Below are positions 28,444-37,185 of a DNA stretch of 64,000 nucleotides, piece by piece. How positions within the stretch are numbered: position 1 is the stretch's first letter; the number at the start of each line of letters is the position of its first letter. A program made the translations under genes and the position numbers. The stretch is from assembly GCA_046318115.1 (NCBI GenBank), contig JBKCVA010000150.1, positions 22,159 through 86,158 on the forward strand, in the 5' to 3' direction. The stretch is from Aquimonas sp046318115 (GTDB lineage: Bacteria > Pseudomonadota > Gammaproteobacteria > Xanthomonadales > Xanthomonadaceae). The notes beneath the pieces are model-generated. The model was not told the DNA's origin. It did not search any database and worked only from the letters and a program-made list of their open reading frames with translations.

Positions 28444-28905
28444 TCAGCTCGGGAGGTGGCGCACGTGGTGCAGCGGCGCGCGCTGCCCTGCCAGAAAATC
28501 GCACACCACTGCCTGCACCAGTGGGCTGCGCAGGCGCTCGGCTTCGGCGTCGATCTCGCCGGGTGTCAGCCACAGGCAGCGGGTGATGCCCGCATCGAGC
28601 GGCCGGGTCGGATCATGGCTCAAGGCCTCCGCGCCAAAGGCGAACCGAATGTAGGTCTTGCCGGTTTCGGCCCGCCACAGGTAGCTGCCGATGAAGCACT
28701 GCGCGCGCACCTGCCAGCCGGTTTCCTCCAGGGCCTCGCGTGCGGCGGCCTCGATCAGGCCTTCACCGGGCTCCAGATGGCCGGCGGGCTGATTCAGCAC
28801 GAGCCGGCCGCGCACCTCCTCCTCCACCAGCAGGAACCGCCCCTCGCGTACGATGACGCAGGCCACGGTGATGTCCGGGTTGAACTGGATGTCACTCTTG
28901 GGCAC
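28444..28905 (-). CDS. nudJ: Nudix phosphatase NudJ
   Basis: The protein is 153 residues from the GTG at 28905. The Nudix box is intact: GHLEPGEGL, then EAAAREALEETGW, fitting GX5EX7REUXEEXGU. The start FNPDITVACVIVREGRFLL and the later TYIRFAFGAE closely match NudJ (YmfB), which hydrolyses thiamine pyrophosphates and nucleoside di- and triphosphates in E. coli. It leads an apparent nudJ-mnmA-hflD operon. An ATG at 29013 would add 36 residues that do not look like the family. Confidence 0.88.
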   Translation of the reverse strand: MPKSDIQFNPDITVACVIVREGRFLLVEEEVRGRLVLNQPAGHLEPGEGLIEAAAREALEETGWQVRAQCFIGSYLWRAETGKTYIRFAFGAEALSHDPTRPLDAGITRCLWLTPGEIDAEAERLRSPLVQAVVCDFLAGQRAPLHHVRHLPS

Positions 28906-29119
28906 AGGACCACGCCGGCTGGCAAAGAGGCGGAACTTTACAACAGCCCGCAGCGCGGCCTCCGACGCAGGTTCAGTCCCGTTTGACGGAACGCCGGCCA
29001 GACTGCGGCTCATCTCGGCCCTTGCAACGGGCCGCAGCGTAACCACATAGCACGCCATGATCGAACTGCCTGACTTCCGACACAGTCTCCCAACGCCTTT
29101 TGTGGCTCAGTCTCCGAGG

Positions 29120-29452
29120 ATGGCCGGCGACCCGGACGGCGCCCCGGAAGACGCCCAGCAGCGCGGCCTGGCGGTGGAGGAGGCGCGGCCGGAAGTCATT
29201 CGCCCGCCGCTGTACCAGGTGGTCCTGCTGAACGACGACTACACGCCGATGGATTTCGTGGTCGAAGTCTTGCAGGTGTTCTTCGGCCTCAACATCGAGC
29301 GTGCCACCCAAGTCATGCTCCACGTGCATACCCGCGGCAAAGGCGTCTGCGGGGTGTACACACGCGAAGTGGCGGAAACCAAGGTCCAACAGGTGAATGA
29401 ATTCGCGCGCTCACACCAGCATCCGCTGCTGTGCAGTATGGAAAAGGCGTAA
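29120..29452 (+). CDS. clpS: ATP-dependent Clp protease adaptor ClpS
   Basis: This adaptor delivers N-degron substrates to ClpAP. The binding pocket is visible in LNDDYTPMDFVV and in MLHVHTRGKG, which carries the conserved histidine. The end (HQHPLLCSMEKA) matches the family. The ATG at 29120 gives 110 residues, close to related ClpS proteins. The ATG at 29057 would give 131 residues and lies divergent from nudJ. The flexible N-terminal tail is needed for ClpA engagement. clpA follows 79 bases later. Confidence 0.92.
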   Translation: MAGDPDGAPEDAQQRGLAVEEARPEVIRPPLYQVVLLNDDYTPMDFVVEVLQVFFGLNIERATQVMLHVHTRGKGVCGVYTREVAETKVQQVNEFARSHQHPLLCSMEKA

Positions 29453-29531
29453 GAGTGCAATCCACGCCGGCCGGTGATGGCACCGGCAGGCAGCGGCAGT
29501 CGCGATATCCGTCAGGCGCAAGGAGCCCGGC

Positions 29532-31805
29532 ATGTTCAGCAAAGATCTCGAGTTCAGCATCGGCCAGTGCTACAAGCAGGCCCGCGAGGCGCGTCATGAG
29601 TTCATGACGGTCGAGCACCTGCTGCTGTCGCTGCTCGAAAATCCGTCCGCCGTGGCCGTGCTGCGCGCCTGCGGCGCCGACCTCACCCGGCTGGGTCAGG
29701 AACTGCGCAACATCATCAGCGAGACCGTGCCGGTATTGGCCGCGGACGACACCCGCGATACCCAGCCGACGCTCGGCTTCCAGCGCGTGTTGCAGCGCGC
29801 GGTGTATCACGTCCAGTCGTCGGGCCGGAAAGAAGTCACTGGCGCCAACGTACTGGTCGCCATCTTCGGCGAGAAGGACAGCCATGCCGTCTATTTTCTC
29901 GGTCAGCAGGAAATCAGCCGTCTGGATGTCGTCAACTACATCAGCCACGGCGTGGCCAAGCTCAGCAGCGAACAGGTCAAGCCGGCCGAGCCCGAGGCGC
30001 AGAAGGAAGGCGAGGGCGAGGAGGGCAAGGCCAATCCGCTGTCGGAGTACGCCAGCAATCTGAACGAACAGGCCAAGGCGGGCAAGATCGACCCGCTGAT
30101 CGGACGCTCCGAAGAGATCGAGCGCGTGATCCAAGTGCTCTGCCGCCGCCGCAAGAACAATCCCCTGCTGGTCGGCGAGGCCGGTGTCGGCAAAACGGCC
30201 CTGGCGGAAGGCTTGGCCAAGCGCATCGTCGACGGCGAAGTGCCCGAGGTGTTGGCGGACGCGACCATCTACGCGCTGGATCTCGGCGCGCTGGTGGCCG
30301 GCACCAAGTACCGCGGCGATTTCGAAAAGCGCCTGAAAGCCGTGCTGGCACAGCTCAAGAAAGAGCCGGGCGCCGTGCTGTTCATCGACGAGATCCACAC
30401 CATCATCGGCGCCGGCTCGGCCTCCGGCGGCACTATGGACGCTTCGAATCTGATCAAGCCGGTGCTGGCCTCAGGCGAGCTGCGCTGCATTGGCTCGACC
30501 ACGTTCCAGGAATACCGCGGTGTGTTCGAGAAGGACCGCGCGCTGGCGCGGCGCTTCCAGAAGATCGACATCGTCGAACCCTCTGTGGCCGATGCCGTTG
30601 CCATCCTGAACGGCCTCAAGACCAAGTTCGAGGAACATCACCGCGTCGAATACCTCGGCGAAGCCCTGCAGGCGGCCGTGGATCTTTCGGTGAAGCACAT
30701 CGGCGATCGCCTGCTGCCCGACAAGGCCATCGACGTCATTGACGAGGCCGGCGCGCGGCAGCGCCTGCTGCCCGAGGACAAGCGCAAGGCGATCATCGAC
30801 GTCGCCGAGATCGAATACATCGTCGCCCGCATGGCGCGCATCCCCGCCAAGCAGGTCTCGGCGTCCGACCGCGATGTGCTGCGCAACCTCGATCGCAACC
30901 TGAAGATGGTGGTGTTCGGCCAGGACGAGGCTATCGATACTCTGGCCTCCGCCATCAAGATGGCGCGCTCGGGCCTCGCCAACCCCGACAAGCCGATCGG
31001 CAGCTTCCTGTTCGCGGGCCCGACCGGCGTCGGCAAGACCGAAGTCACCCGTCAGCTGGCCATGCAGCTGGGCATCGAGCTGGTGCGCTTCGACATGTCG
31101 GAGTACATGGAAGCCCATTCGGTCAGCCGCCTGATCGGCGCACCTCCGGGCTATGTGGGCTTTGATCAGGGCGGGCTGCTCACCGAGAAGATCGTCAAGA
31201 CGCCGCACTGCGTGCTACTGCTGGATGAGATCGAAAAGGCCCACCCTGACGTCTTCAACATCCTGCTGCAGGTGATGGACCGCGGAACGCTCACCGACAC
31301 CAATGGCCGCGAGGCCAATTTCCGCAACGTGATCCTGGTGATGACCACCAACGCCGGTGCCGCCCAGGCGGCGCGCCGCAGCATCGGCTTCGTCGAGCAG
31401 AACCACGCGACGGACGCGATGGAAGTCATCCGCAAGAGCTTCTCGCCGGAGTTCCGCAACCGTCTGGATGCGGTGGTGCAGTTCGGCGGGCTGGACTTCG
31501 ACCACATCCTGCGCGTGGTCGACAAGTTCATCATCGAGCTCGAAACCCAGCTGCAGGAGAAGCACGTGGCCCTCAACGTCGAGCCCGAGGCCCGGCGCTG
31601 GCTGGCCCAGAACGGCTTCGATCCGCAGATGGGCGCACGCCCGATGGCCCGCGTCATCCAGGACCAGGTCAAGCGTCCGCTGGCCGACGAGCTGCTTTTC
31701 GGCAAGCTGGTCAATGGCGGGCGGGTCACCGTGCTGGTGCGCGAGGGCAAGCTGGCGGTGGAGGCGGCCGAAGAGCTGCAGGGCGAACTCAGCACCGTGG
31801 AGTAA
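29532..31805 (+). CDS. clpA: ATP-dependent Clp protease ATP-binding subunit ClpA
   Basis: This is a 757-residue AAA+ unfoldase. The N-domain (ClpS docking) is at 1-145. The first ATPase has GEAGVGKTA and FIDEIHTIIGAG, and the second has GPTGVGKTE and LLLDEIEKAHPDVF. The ClpP-binding loop is present as SIGFVEQN, so it should dock on ClpP. The length equals E. coli ClpA (758). AAGGAG lies upstream of the ATG. A terminator-like hairpin follows at 31929. Confidence 0.97.
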   Translation: MFSKDLEFSIGQCYKQAREARHEFMTVEHLLLSLLENPSAVAVLRACGADLTRLGQELRNIISETVPVLAADDTRDTQPTLGFQRVLQRAVYHVQSSGRKEVTGANVLVAIFGEKDSHAVYFLGQQEISRLDVVNYISHGVAKLSSEQVKPAEPEAQKEGEGEEGKANPLSEYASNLNEQAKAGKIDPLIGRSEEIERVIQVLCRRRKNNPLLVGEAGVGKTALAEGLAKRIVDGEVPEVLADATIYALDLGALVAGTKYRGDFEKRLKAVLAQLKKEPGAVLFIDEIHTIIGAGSASGGTMDASNLIKPVLASGELRCIGSTTFQEYRGVFEKDRALARRFQKIDIVEPSVADAVAILNGLKTKFEEHHRVEYLGEALQAAVDLSVKHIGDRLLPDKAIDVIDEAGARQRLLPEDKRKAIIDVAEIEYIVARMARIPAKQVSASDRDVLRNLDRNLKMVVFGQDEAIDTLASAIKMARSGLANPDKPIGSFLFAGPTGVGKTEVTRQLAMQLGIELVRFDMSEYMEAHSVSRLIGAPPGYVGFDQGGLLTEKIVKTPHCVLLLDEIEKAHPDVFNILLQVMDRGTLTDTNGREANFRNVILVMTTNAGAAQAARRSIGFVEQNHATDAMEVIRKSFSPEFRNRLDAVVQFGGLDFDHILRVVDKFIIELETQLQEKHVALNVEPEARRWLAQNGFDPQMGARPMARVIQDQVKRPLADELLFGKLVNGGRVTVLVREGKLAVEAAEELQGELSTVE

Positions 31806-31928
31806 ACCGCGACAGCCTTCGCAAATGCCGCGTCTGGCCCCCACTCGACGTCCGCGCGTCGGCTGGTCGAGCCACTGGATTGTTGCTCTGTCCGGTTTTC
31901 GCGCATAACCTCGACGGATTCTTTACAG

Positions 31929-31950
31929 ACGGCGCCCCGCAGGGCGCCGT
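31929..31950 (+). terminator. Intrinsic terminator after clpA
   Basis: A perfect nine-base stem (ACGGCGCCC/GGGCGCCGT) with a four-base loop is followed by TCTT. It separates clpA from the cytochrome gene. The T-run is short, so efficiency may be partial. Confidence 0.65.
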
Positions 31951-31968
31951 TCTTCCGTGGGGGAAGGC

Positions 31969-33822
31969 GTGCGGGCAAGCAAGCGATGGGGCGGCGCACT
32001 GGCGCTGCTGGTGGGGTTGGCGTCCGCGCTCTCGGTCTATGCGGGAGGGCTGCTGCCTGACCTGACGGCGCGGGGCTCGCAGCCGGGGCTGGTGCATCCC
32101 ATCGAAACCTCCGGCAACTGCATGGGCTGCCATGCCGGCGGCACCATCGAGTTCCACTATCCGGCCACCAGCTGGAAGGGCTCGATGATGGCCAACGCCG
32201 GGCGCGACCCGGTGTTCTGGGCAGCGCTGGACGTCGCCAATGCCGATGGAGAGAGCATCGGCGTGCCCGGCGTGGGCGACTGGTGTTTGCGCTGCCACGT
32301 GCCCGAGGGCTGGTTCGCCGGCCGCGTCAGCAAGACCGCCAGCGGCGCGCGCGTTAATGGCACCAACGGCTGCCTTCTCCAGGGCAAGCACGATGACGTA
32401 CCTGGCTTTGGCAACGATTACGCGGGCGTTGGCTGCCACTACTGCCATCGCGCTGAGCCGAATGGGCCGAACGGCGAGCCGAACTACCTGGAAAGCGGCG
32501 ACATCTGGCTGGACGACGTGGCCTGCGCCAATGGCGGCAATGGGCCCTGTCGCGCCGGCCCTTACGACTACCTGCGCGAGGGCACCTCGCCGCCGCCGCA
32601 TCCCTGGAAGCAGTCGGCTCATTTGTCCAGCAGTGAGATGTGCGGCAGCTGCCACGACGTCACCTCGCCGCTCAACAACGGCGTGCCCTTGCGCACGCTG
32701 ATCAGCTCGGCGGGTGTGGACACGGGCATCGCCTTTCCGATCGAGCGCACCTACAGCGAGTGGCGCAAGAGTGACTACGGCACCGCATTGTTCGCCGACG
32801 GTGTCGAAGCCGCGCCCATCCGCAATCAGCCCGGCATCTCGGTCAAGCAGCAGCAGACCTGCCAGGACTGCCACATGGAAACCGCGCGCAGCGACAATCC
32901 AGAGGAGCAGTTCCTGGGCTGCTTCTTCGGCCCCAACCGCAACGGCAAGCTGTCCGTCCACAACTTCTCTGGCGCCAACACCTGGGTGCCGAAGATCCTC
33001 AAGGGCGAATTCCCGGGCTTGGGTTACGACGAGGCCTTTGATCAGGCCATCCTGTGGTCGACGCAACTCCTCACTCAGCGCACCGCGCTGCTGTCGGCGC
33101 GCGGCCAGCGCTCACCCGGCGGACAGACGCTGGATGTGGAAGTCGAAGTCACCAATCTGTCAGGCCACAAGCTGCCCACGGGCTACTCGGAAGGCCGGCG
33201 CATGTGGATCGAGCTGGAAGTGCGCAATGCCCAGGGCGCCACCGTCTACCGCAACGGCAGCTGGGATCCAGCGACCGGCGAGCTGCAGCGCGATGCGCAG
33301 ACTCGCGTCTACGAGATCAAGCAGGGTATCTGGGACGCCGCTTCCGGCAGCTGTCGCATCGCCGACGGACAGGGCAGGTCGAGCTTCCACTTCGTGCTGA
33401 ACAACTGCGTGGCCAAGGACAATCGCATTCCTCCGCTGGGCTTCACTGGCGGTGACGACCTTGAGATCGCCCCCGTTGGCGCGGTCTATCCGCCCGAGCG
33501 CCCCGGTTCCAACCGCTTGCGGAACGTCGATGTGGCCCGCTACAGCGTGCCGATCGCGGGCGTCAGCGGTCCGCTGACGGTGCAGGCGCGGCTGCATTTC
33601 CAGATTTCCAGCAAGGAGTACATCGAGTTCCTTCGCAATCAGGCCGTCGAACGCGGCTTCCAGGGCGAGAACCAGATGTGTGCGGGTGGGCCGGGGCGGC
33701 CGTTTGACGTGGGCCCGCAGAACCTGAGTCGCGGTGCCTACCTGTACGGACTGTGGTCCAACCCGGCGTACGGCAGGTCGCCGCCGGTCTTGATGAGAAG
33801 CGCTTCGGCGCAGGTGCCCTGA
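31969..33822 (+). CDS. Secreted pentahaem cytochrome c
   Basis: This is a 617-residue protein with an N-terminal signal sequence (RWGGALALLVGLASALSVYA). Five CxxCH haem-binding motifs are visible: CMGCH, CLRCH, CHYCH, CGSCH and CQDCH, all in the first 310 residues. The C-terminal half is beta-rich and contains LSGHKLPTGYSEGRRMW, a motif known from the tail domain of multihaem cytochromes. It should be periplasmic or surface exposed and carry electrons. The partner and substrate are unknown. The GTG at 31969, preceded by a GGGGGAAGG stretch, is preferred to the GTG at 31957. It has no VFANGFE tail, unlike its downstream neighbour. Confidence 0.85.
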   Translation: MRASKRWGGALALLVGLASALSVYAGGLLPDLTARGSQPGLVHPIETSGNCMGCHAGGTIEFHYPATSWKGSMMANAGRDPVFWAALDVANADGESIGVPGVGDWCLRCHVPEGWFAGRVSKTASGARVNGTNGCLLQGKHDDVPGFGNDYAGVGCHYCHRAEPNGPNGEPNYLESGDIWLDDVACANGGNGPCRAGPYDYLREGTSPPPHPWKQSAHLSSSEMCGSCHDVTSPLNNGVPLRTLISSAGVDTGIAFPIERTYSEWRKSDYGTALFADGVEAAPIRNQPGISVKQQQTCQDCHMETARSDNPEEQFLGCFFGPNRNGKLSVHNFSGANTWVPKILKGEFPGLGYDEAFDQAILWSTQLLTQRTALLSARGQRSPGGQTLDVEVEVTNLSGHKLPTGYSEGRRMWIELEVRNAQGATVYRNGSWDPATGELQRDAQTRVYEIKQGIWDAASGSCRIADGQGRSSFHFVLNNCVAKDNRIPPLGFTGGDDLEIAPVGAVYPPERPGSNRLRNVDVARYSVPIAGVSGPLTVQARLHFQISSKEYIEFLRNQAVERGFQGENQMCAGGPGRPFDVGPQNLSRGAYLYGLWSNPAYGRSPPVLMRSASAQVP

Positions 33823-33942
33823 TCCCCGGAGTCGCCGCGGGTTCCGCAACGGCAAGGTTCAGAGGCGTGAGAGGTTTCACACACCCGAACGCAGCACAGG
33901 GACAGGGTGCGCGATCAATCCTACGGTTTCTTGGGGGTAACG

Positions 33943-35985
33943 ATGTTCAAGCATCTTCCTGCGGCACTTCTGGCTGCGCTGGCTTTCGTCCCCATGACGA
34001 CGGCAGTCGCCGCCAGTGGCGACGTGGACGCGGTCCAGACCGCCCAGCAGTGGACCGTCTGGGGCGGCGAGCTGCGCTTCAACTGGAACCGCGATCTGAT
34101 GGGGGATCTCGGGTTCACCGTGAGCGCCGCCAAGGACCGTCTGGAGGTGGGCGATGCGCCGCACATCGAGCGCATTGCCCTGCGCGAGGCCGCTGGGCTT
34201 GAGATCCGCGTCGAGAAGTCCTCGGACTTCGTGGGCTTCGCCGGCGGTCGACTGCAGTCCCGCGGGGGCTTTCGGGTCGCAGGAAAGGATCTCGATATCG
34301 ATCTGAGCAACCTGGTGCTGCGCCCCAGCGCGAAGAGCCCCTTCCAGCTGGATGTGATCAGCGCGGACGGCGAGGCTTGGTTCTACATTGATCGCCTGAT
34401 GTACAAGCTGGAGGGCGGCGGCGATCCGCGCATGAGCGTGCGGGCCATGGACCTGCGAATCGCTCCCCGGCTAGCCGCTGCGTTGGGCAATGAGACCTAC
34501 GCAGGCTGGGTGGTGGCAGGGCTTGAGATGTATGCCCGCGTCGCGACGCCGGGCGCGGTGGTCGCGGCACCCAAGGGCAGCTCGCGCTGGCACGGCAGCC
34601 CTGCGCCAAACGGTGGGGTGTACGAGTCCGATGTCTTTATGGATTTCTTTACGCTGCAGTACACCCGCAAACAGTCAGCCGCCGATGGCCCGGGAGGGCA
34701 GAACGCCGGTCTGGTGGTGTTCACGCCCAGCTCGACCCTGAGGAACAACCGGGGCACGGGCACGGCCGATGAATCGAACCTCGCCAACCCTTTGCTGGCG
34801 ACGGTGCCGGGTGACCCGCTGGGCACCAGCTCGGTCCGCTACGCCGCCGACGTTCCATGGCACACCAAATTCACCGGCAACTTTGCGCCCTACAACAACG
34901 ATCAGCACCCGTTTCTCATCTGGAACCTCTACCGCATCGACGCCAGCGGACGCATCGAGCAGGTGGGGCGCTCAGGCGTGAAGCACGCCTGGCTGACCAT
35001 CAACTCTGGCTGCGACGTCAACCCGGGCAATGGCCACATTCTCGGGCGCGGCTGCGGCGATACCTACGGCACCGGCAACAACGACGCCATTGGTGACCTT
35101 GGCCCGCGCAACGAGATCATTCCGCACTCGGGTCAATGGGGCCGCTGCGGGTCGGTGTACGACACCGACTGCAATGCCAGCCCGGATGCCAGTGCACCTT
35201 GCTCCAACGTTGGCGGCGCCGACTGCAACAGCTACGCCTTCCGGATGCCGGTGATCGAGCAGTTCATCGACAGCTCGCAGAACCCGGGGGCGACCTACTT
35301 CGCCGAGTCCTGGTACATCGTTCGCGACGACGTCAATGTCCTCAACACGATGCAGTCGCGCCCCATCACCTTCAGCTGGACCGGCAGCGCATGGAACAGC
35401 GCGAACGGCACGCCCCTGCGCTTGGGGCCGGCCCTGGGGCGCTGGGTCGCTCCCAACACCACCGCAGCCAATGAGCGCAGCGTAGACATCAAGACCAGCG
35501 AAGGGCATCTGCGGGTCGCCCTGCGGGTCAATGACGTGGGCAACGGTCAGTACCGCTACGACTATGCGGTGATGAACCTCGATTTCGCTCGTGCGGTGAC
35601 CCAGGGCGCCGAGCCCAACCTTCGGGTGCTCCGGAACAACGGGTTCAACCGGTTCGAGCTGCCTTTCGCGCCTAGCGCGTTGCTGGTTTCCACCGAGTTC
35701 GCCGATGGCGATCTGAACACCGCCAACAACTGGACGGCGTCGCGAGAGGGCGCCAATCTGGTCTGGCAAGCCGGCGGCACGGCGACGGCGCCGGTCAATC
35801 CGCTCAACTGGGGTGTGATGTTCCGGTTCTCGGTCACCACCACAGCGAGCCCGGTGGCAGGGAGCGGCTTCCTCGGGATCGCAGAGCCCGGAACCTCGAG
35901 CACGGTGCGAGTCGAGACTCTGACGCCAGGGGCATCGGCGGTGATTCCCGACGCGGTCTTTGCCAACGGTTTCGAGGTCCAGTAA
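33943..35985 (+). CDS. Secreted protein of unknown function with C-terminal FANGFE tail
   Basis: This is a 680-residue exported protein with a signal peptide ending near TTAVAA (residue 24). I do not recognise the family. It is Asn- and Gly-rich and beta-like. Its middle has six or more cysteines around GCGDTYGTGNN and LGPRNEIIPHSGQWGRCG, likely forming disulfides in the periplasm or outside the cell. It ends in DAVFANGFEVQ. The same VFANGFE ends the unrelated beta-helix protein at 53,576, which suggests a shared sorting tag. The ATG at 33943 is preceded by GGGGG. It lies 120 bases after the cytochrome gene, so co-transcription is plausible. Confidence 0.75.
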   Translation: MFKHLPAALLAALAFVPMTTAVAASGDVDAVQTAQQWTVWGGELRFNWNRDLMGDLGFTVSAAKDRLEVGDAPHIERIALREAAGLEIRVEKSSDFVGFAGGRLQSRGGFRVAGKDLDIDLSNLVLRPSAKSPFQLDVISADGEAWFYIDRLMYKLEGGGDPRMSVRAMDLRIAPRLAAALGNETYAGWVVAGLEMYARVATPGAVVAAPKGSSRWHGSPAPNGGVYESDVFMDFFTLQYTRKQSAADGPGGQNAGLVVFTPSSTLRNNRGTGTADESNLANPLLATVPGDPLGTSSVRYAADVPWHTKFTGNFAPYNNDQHPFLIWNLYRIDASGRIEQVGRSGVKHAWLTINSGCDVNPGNGHILGRGCGDTYGTGNNDAIGDLGPRNEIIPHSGQWGRCGSVYDTDCNASPDASAPCSNVGGADCNSYAFRMPVIEQFIDSSQNPGATYFAESWYIVRDDVNVLNTMQSRPITFSWTGSAWNSANGTPLRLGPALGRWVAPNTTAANERSVDIKTSEGHLRVALRVNDVGNGQYRYDYAVMNLDFARAVTQGAEPNLRVLRNNGFNRFELPFAPSALLVSTEFADGDLNTANNWTASREGANLVWQAGGTATAPVNPLNWGVMFRFSVTTTASPVAGSGFLGIAEPGTSSTVRVETLTPGASAVIPDAVFANGFEVQ

Positions 35986-36080
35986 GGCCGGCGCGCCCGT
36001 CTTCGGCCCATCTGCCGTGGACGGGCGCGACTGCGCGACCCAACTCAGCCTGACAAGGCACTTGAATCGCACGCATACGA

Positions 36081-36112
36081 AAGCCCCGGCCTGCTCGCGC
36101 AGGCCGGGGCTT
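36081..36112. terminator. Bidirectional terminator between convergent genes
   Basis: A perfect 13-base stem, AAGCCCCGGCCTG with CAGGCCGGGGCTT, has a six-base loop. It lies between the end of the secreted-protein gene and the end of infA, so it can serve both strands. Confidence 0.75.
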
Positions 36113-36122
36113 CGTCGTTCAA

Positions 36123-36341
36123 TCACTTCATGCGGTAGGTGATACGACCCTTGGTCAGGTCGTACGGGGTCATTTCGACCTTCACCTTGTCGCCGGTCAG
36201 GATGCGGATGTAGTTCTTGCGCATGCGACCGGAGATGTGGGCAGTCACCACGTGGCCGTTTTCGAGCTTCACGCGGAACACGGTGTTGGGAAGGGTCTCC
36301 AACACGGTGCCCTCCATCTCGATGGAATCGTCTTTGGACAT
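36123..36341 (-). CDS. infA: Translation initiation factor IF-1
   Basis: This is a 72-residue OB-fold protein that binds the ribosomal A site during initiation. The sequence (MSKDDSIEMEGTVLETLPN, then GRMRKNYIRILTGDKV) is that of bacterial IF-1 along its full length. The start is the ATG at 36341. It lies next to aat, as in E. coli. Confidence 0.97.
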   Translation of the reverse strand: MSKDDSIEMEGTVLETLPNTVFRVKLENGHVVTAHISGRMRKNYIRILTGDKVKVEMTPYDLTKGRITYRMK

Positions 36342-36450
36342 TCGGTCTTGGGTCAGGAGGCGGCCTGCGGGCCGCGGACAAGTCGCGCATTCTGCCACGC
36401 CAGACGGCAGGGGAGAAGCGCGAGGCCTCAACCGGAGTTGGCGGAAGGCG

Positions 36451-37185
36451 TCAGTCAGCCACGTCGCGAGCGCTCAGGCTCCCGAACGCAGCGCCCCAGT
36501 TGCCGGCCCGCGACGGTGCCGAAGCGAGTTCGCCCAGCTCGGCCAGGAAACGTTCGCGCGGCACGGTACGGAACCCGAGACGCGCGAGATGCTCAGACTC
36601 GACCTGGCCATCCAGGAGGGGCATCTCCCAATCGGCGAGCCGTCGACACAGGGCCGCAATGACGCATTTGGACGCGCCCGATTCGAGGCTGAACATCGAC
36701 TCGCCGAAGAAGGCGCGGCCGATGCTGAGGCCGTAGAGACCGCCGATCAGCCGCTCACCGTCCCAGGCTTCGATCGAATGCGCATACCCAAGCCGGTGCA
36801 GCGCGGTGTAGGCGCGACGCATGGCGGGTACGATCCAGGTGCCGCGCTGGCCGCGGCGCGGCACCTTGGCGCAGAGACTGATCACCGCCTCGAAGTCGCG
36901 GTCGGCGGTGACCGTCCACGCCTGCGCGCGAAGCTCGCGGCGAAAGCGGCGGCTGAGATGCAGCGCGTCGGTGGCGATCACCATGCGCGGGTCGGGGCTC
37001 CACCACAGCGGCGGCTCGCCCGGCGAGAACCACGGAAAGATGCCCTGCGCATACGCGCGCAGCAGGCGCTCGGGTTCCAGTCCGCCGCCCCAGGCCAGCA
37101 GCCCATTGGGATCACGCAAGGCCTGCTGCACCGGCGGAAAAGGCGCTTGTGGGCTGGTGCCAAGCTCGGGCAGCCGGAAGCTCAT
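36451..37185 (-). CDS. aat: Leucyl/phenylalanyl-tRNA--protein transferase
   Basis: This is a 244-residue enzyme that adds Leu or Phe from charged tRNA to the N-terminal Arg or Lys of proteins, making N-degrons. Family motifs include AYAQGIFPWF, WWSPDPRMV and GGLYGLSIGRAFFGESMFS. ClpS-ClpA, which degrade its products, are encoded about 5 kb away in this window. The ATG overlaps the stop of the upstream acyltransferase gene by four bases. Confidence 0.96.
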   Translation of the reverse strand: MSFRLPELGTSPQAPFPPVQQALRDPNGLLAWGGGLEPERLLRAYAQGIFPWFSPGEPPLWWSPDPRMVIATDALHLSRRFRRELRAQAWTVTADRDFEAVISLCAKVPRRGQRGTWIVPAMRRAYTALHRLGYAHSIEAWDGERLIGGLYGLSIGRAFFGESMFSLESGASKCVIAALCRRLADWEMPLLDGQVESEHLARLGFRTVPRERFLAELGELASAPSRAGNWGAAFGSLSARDVAD

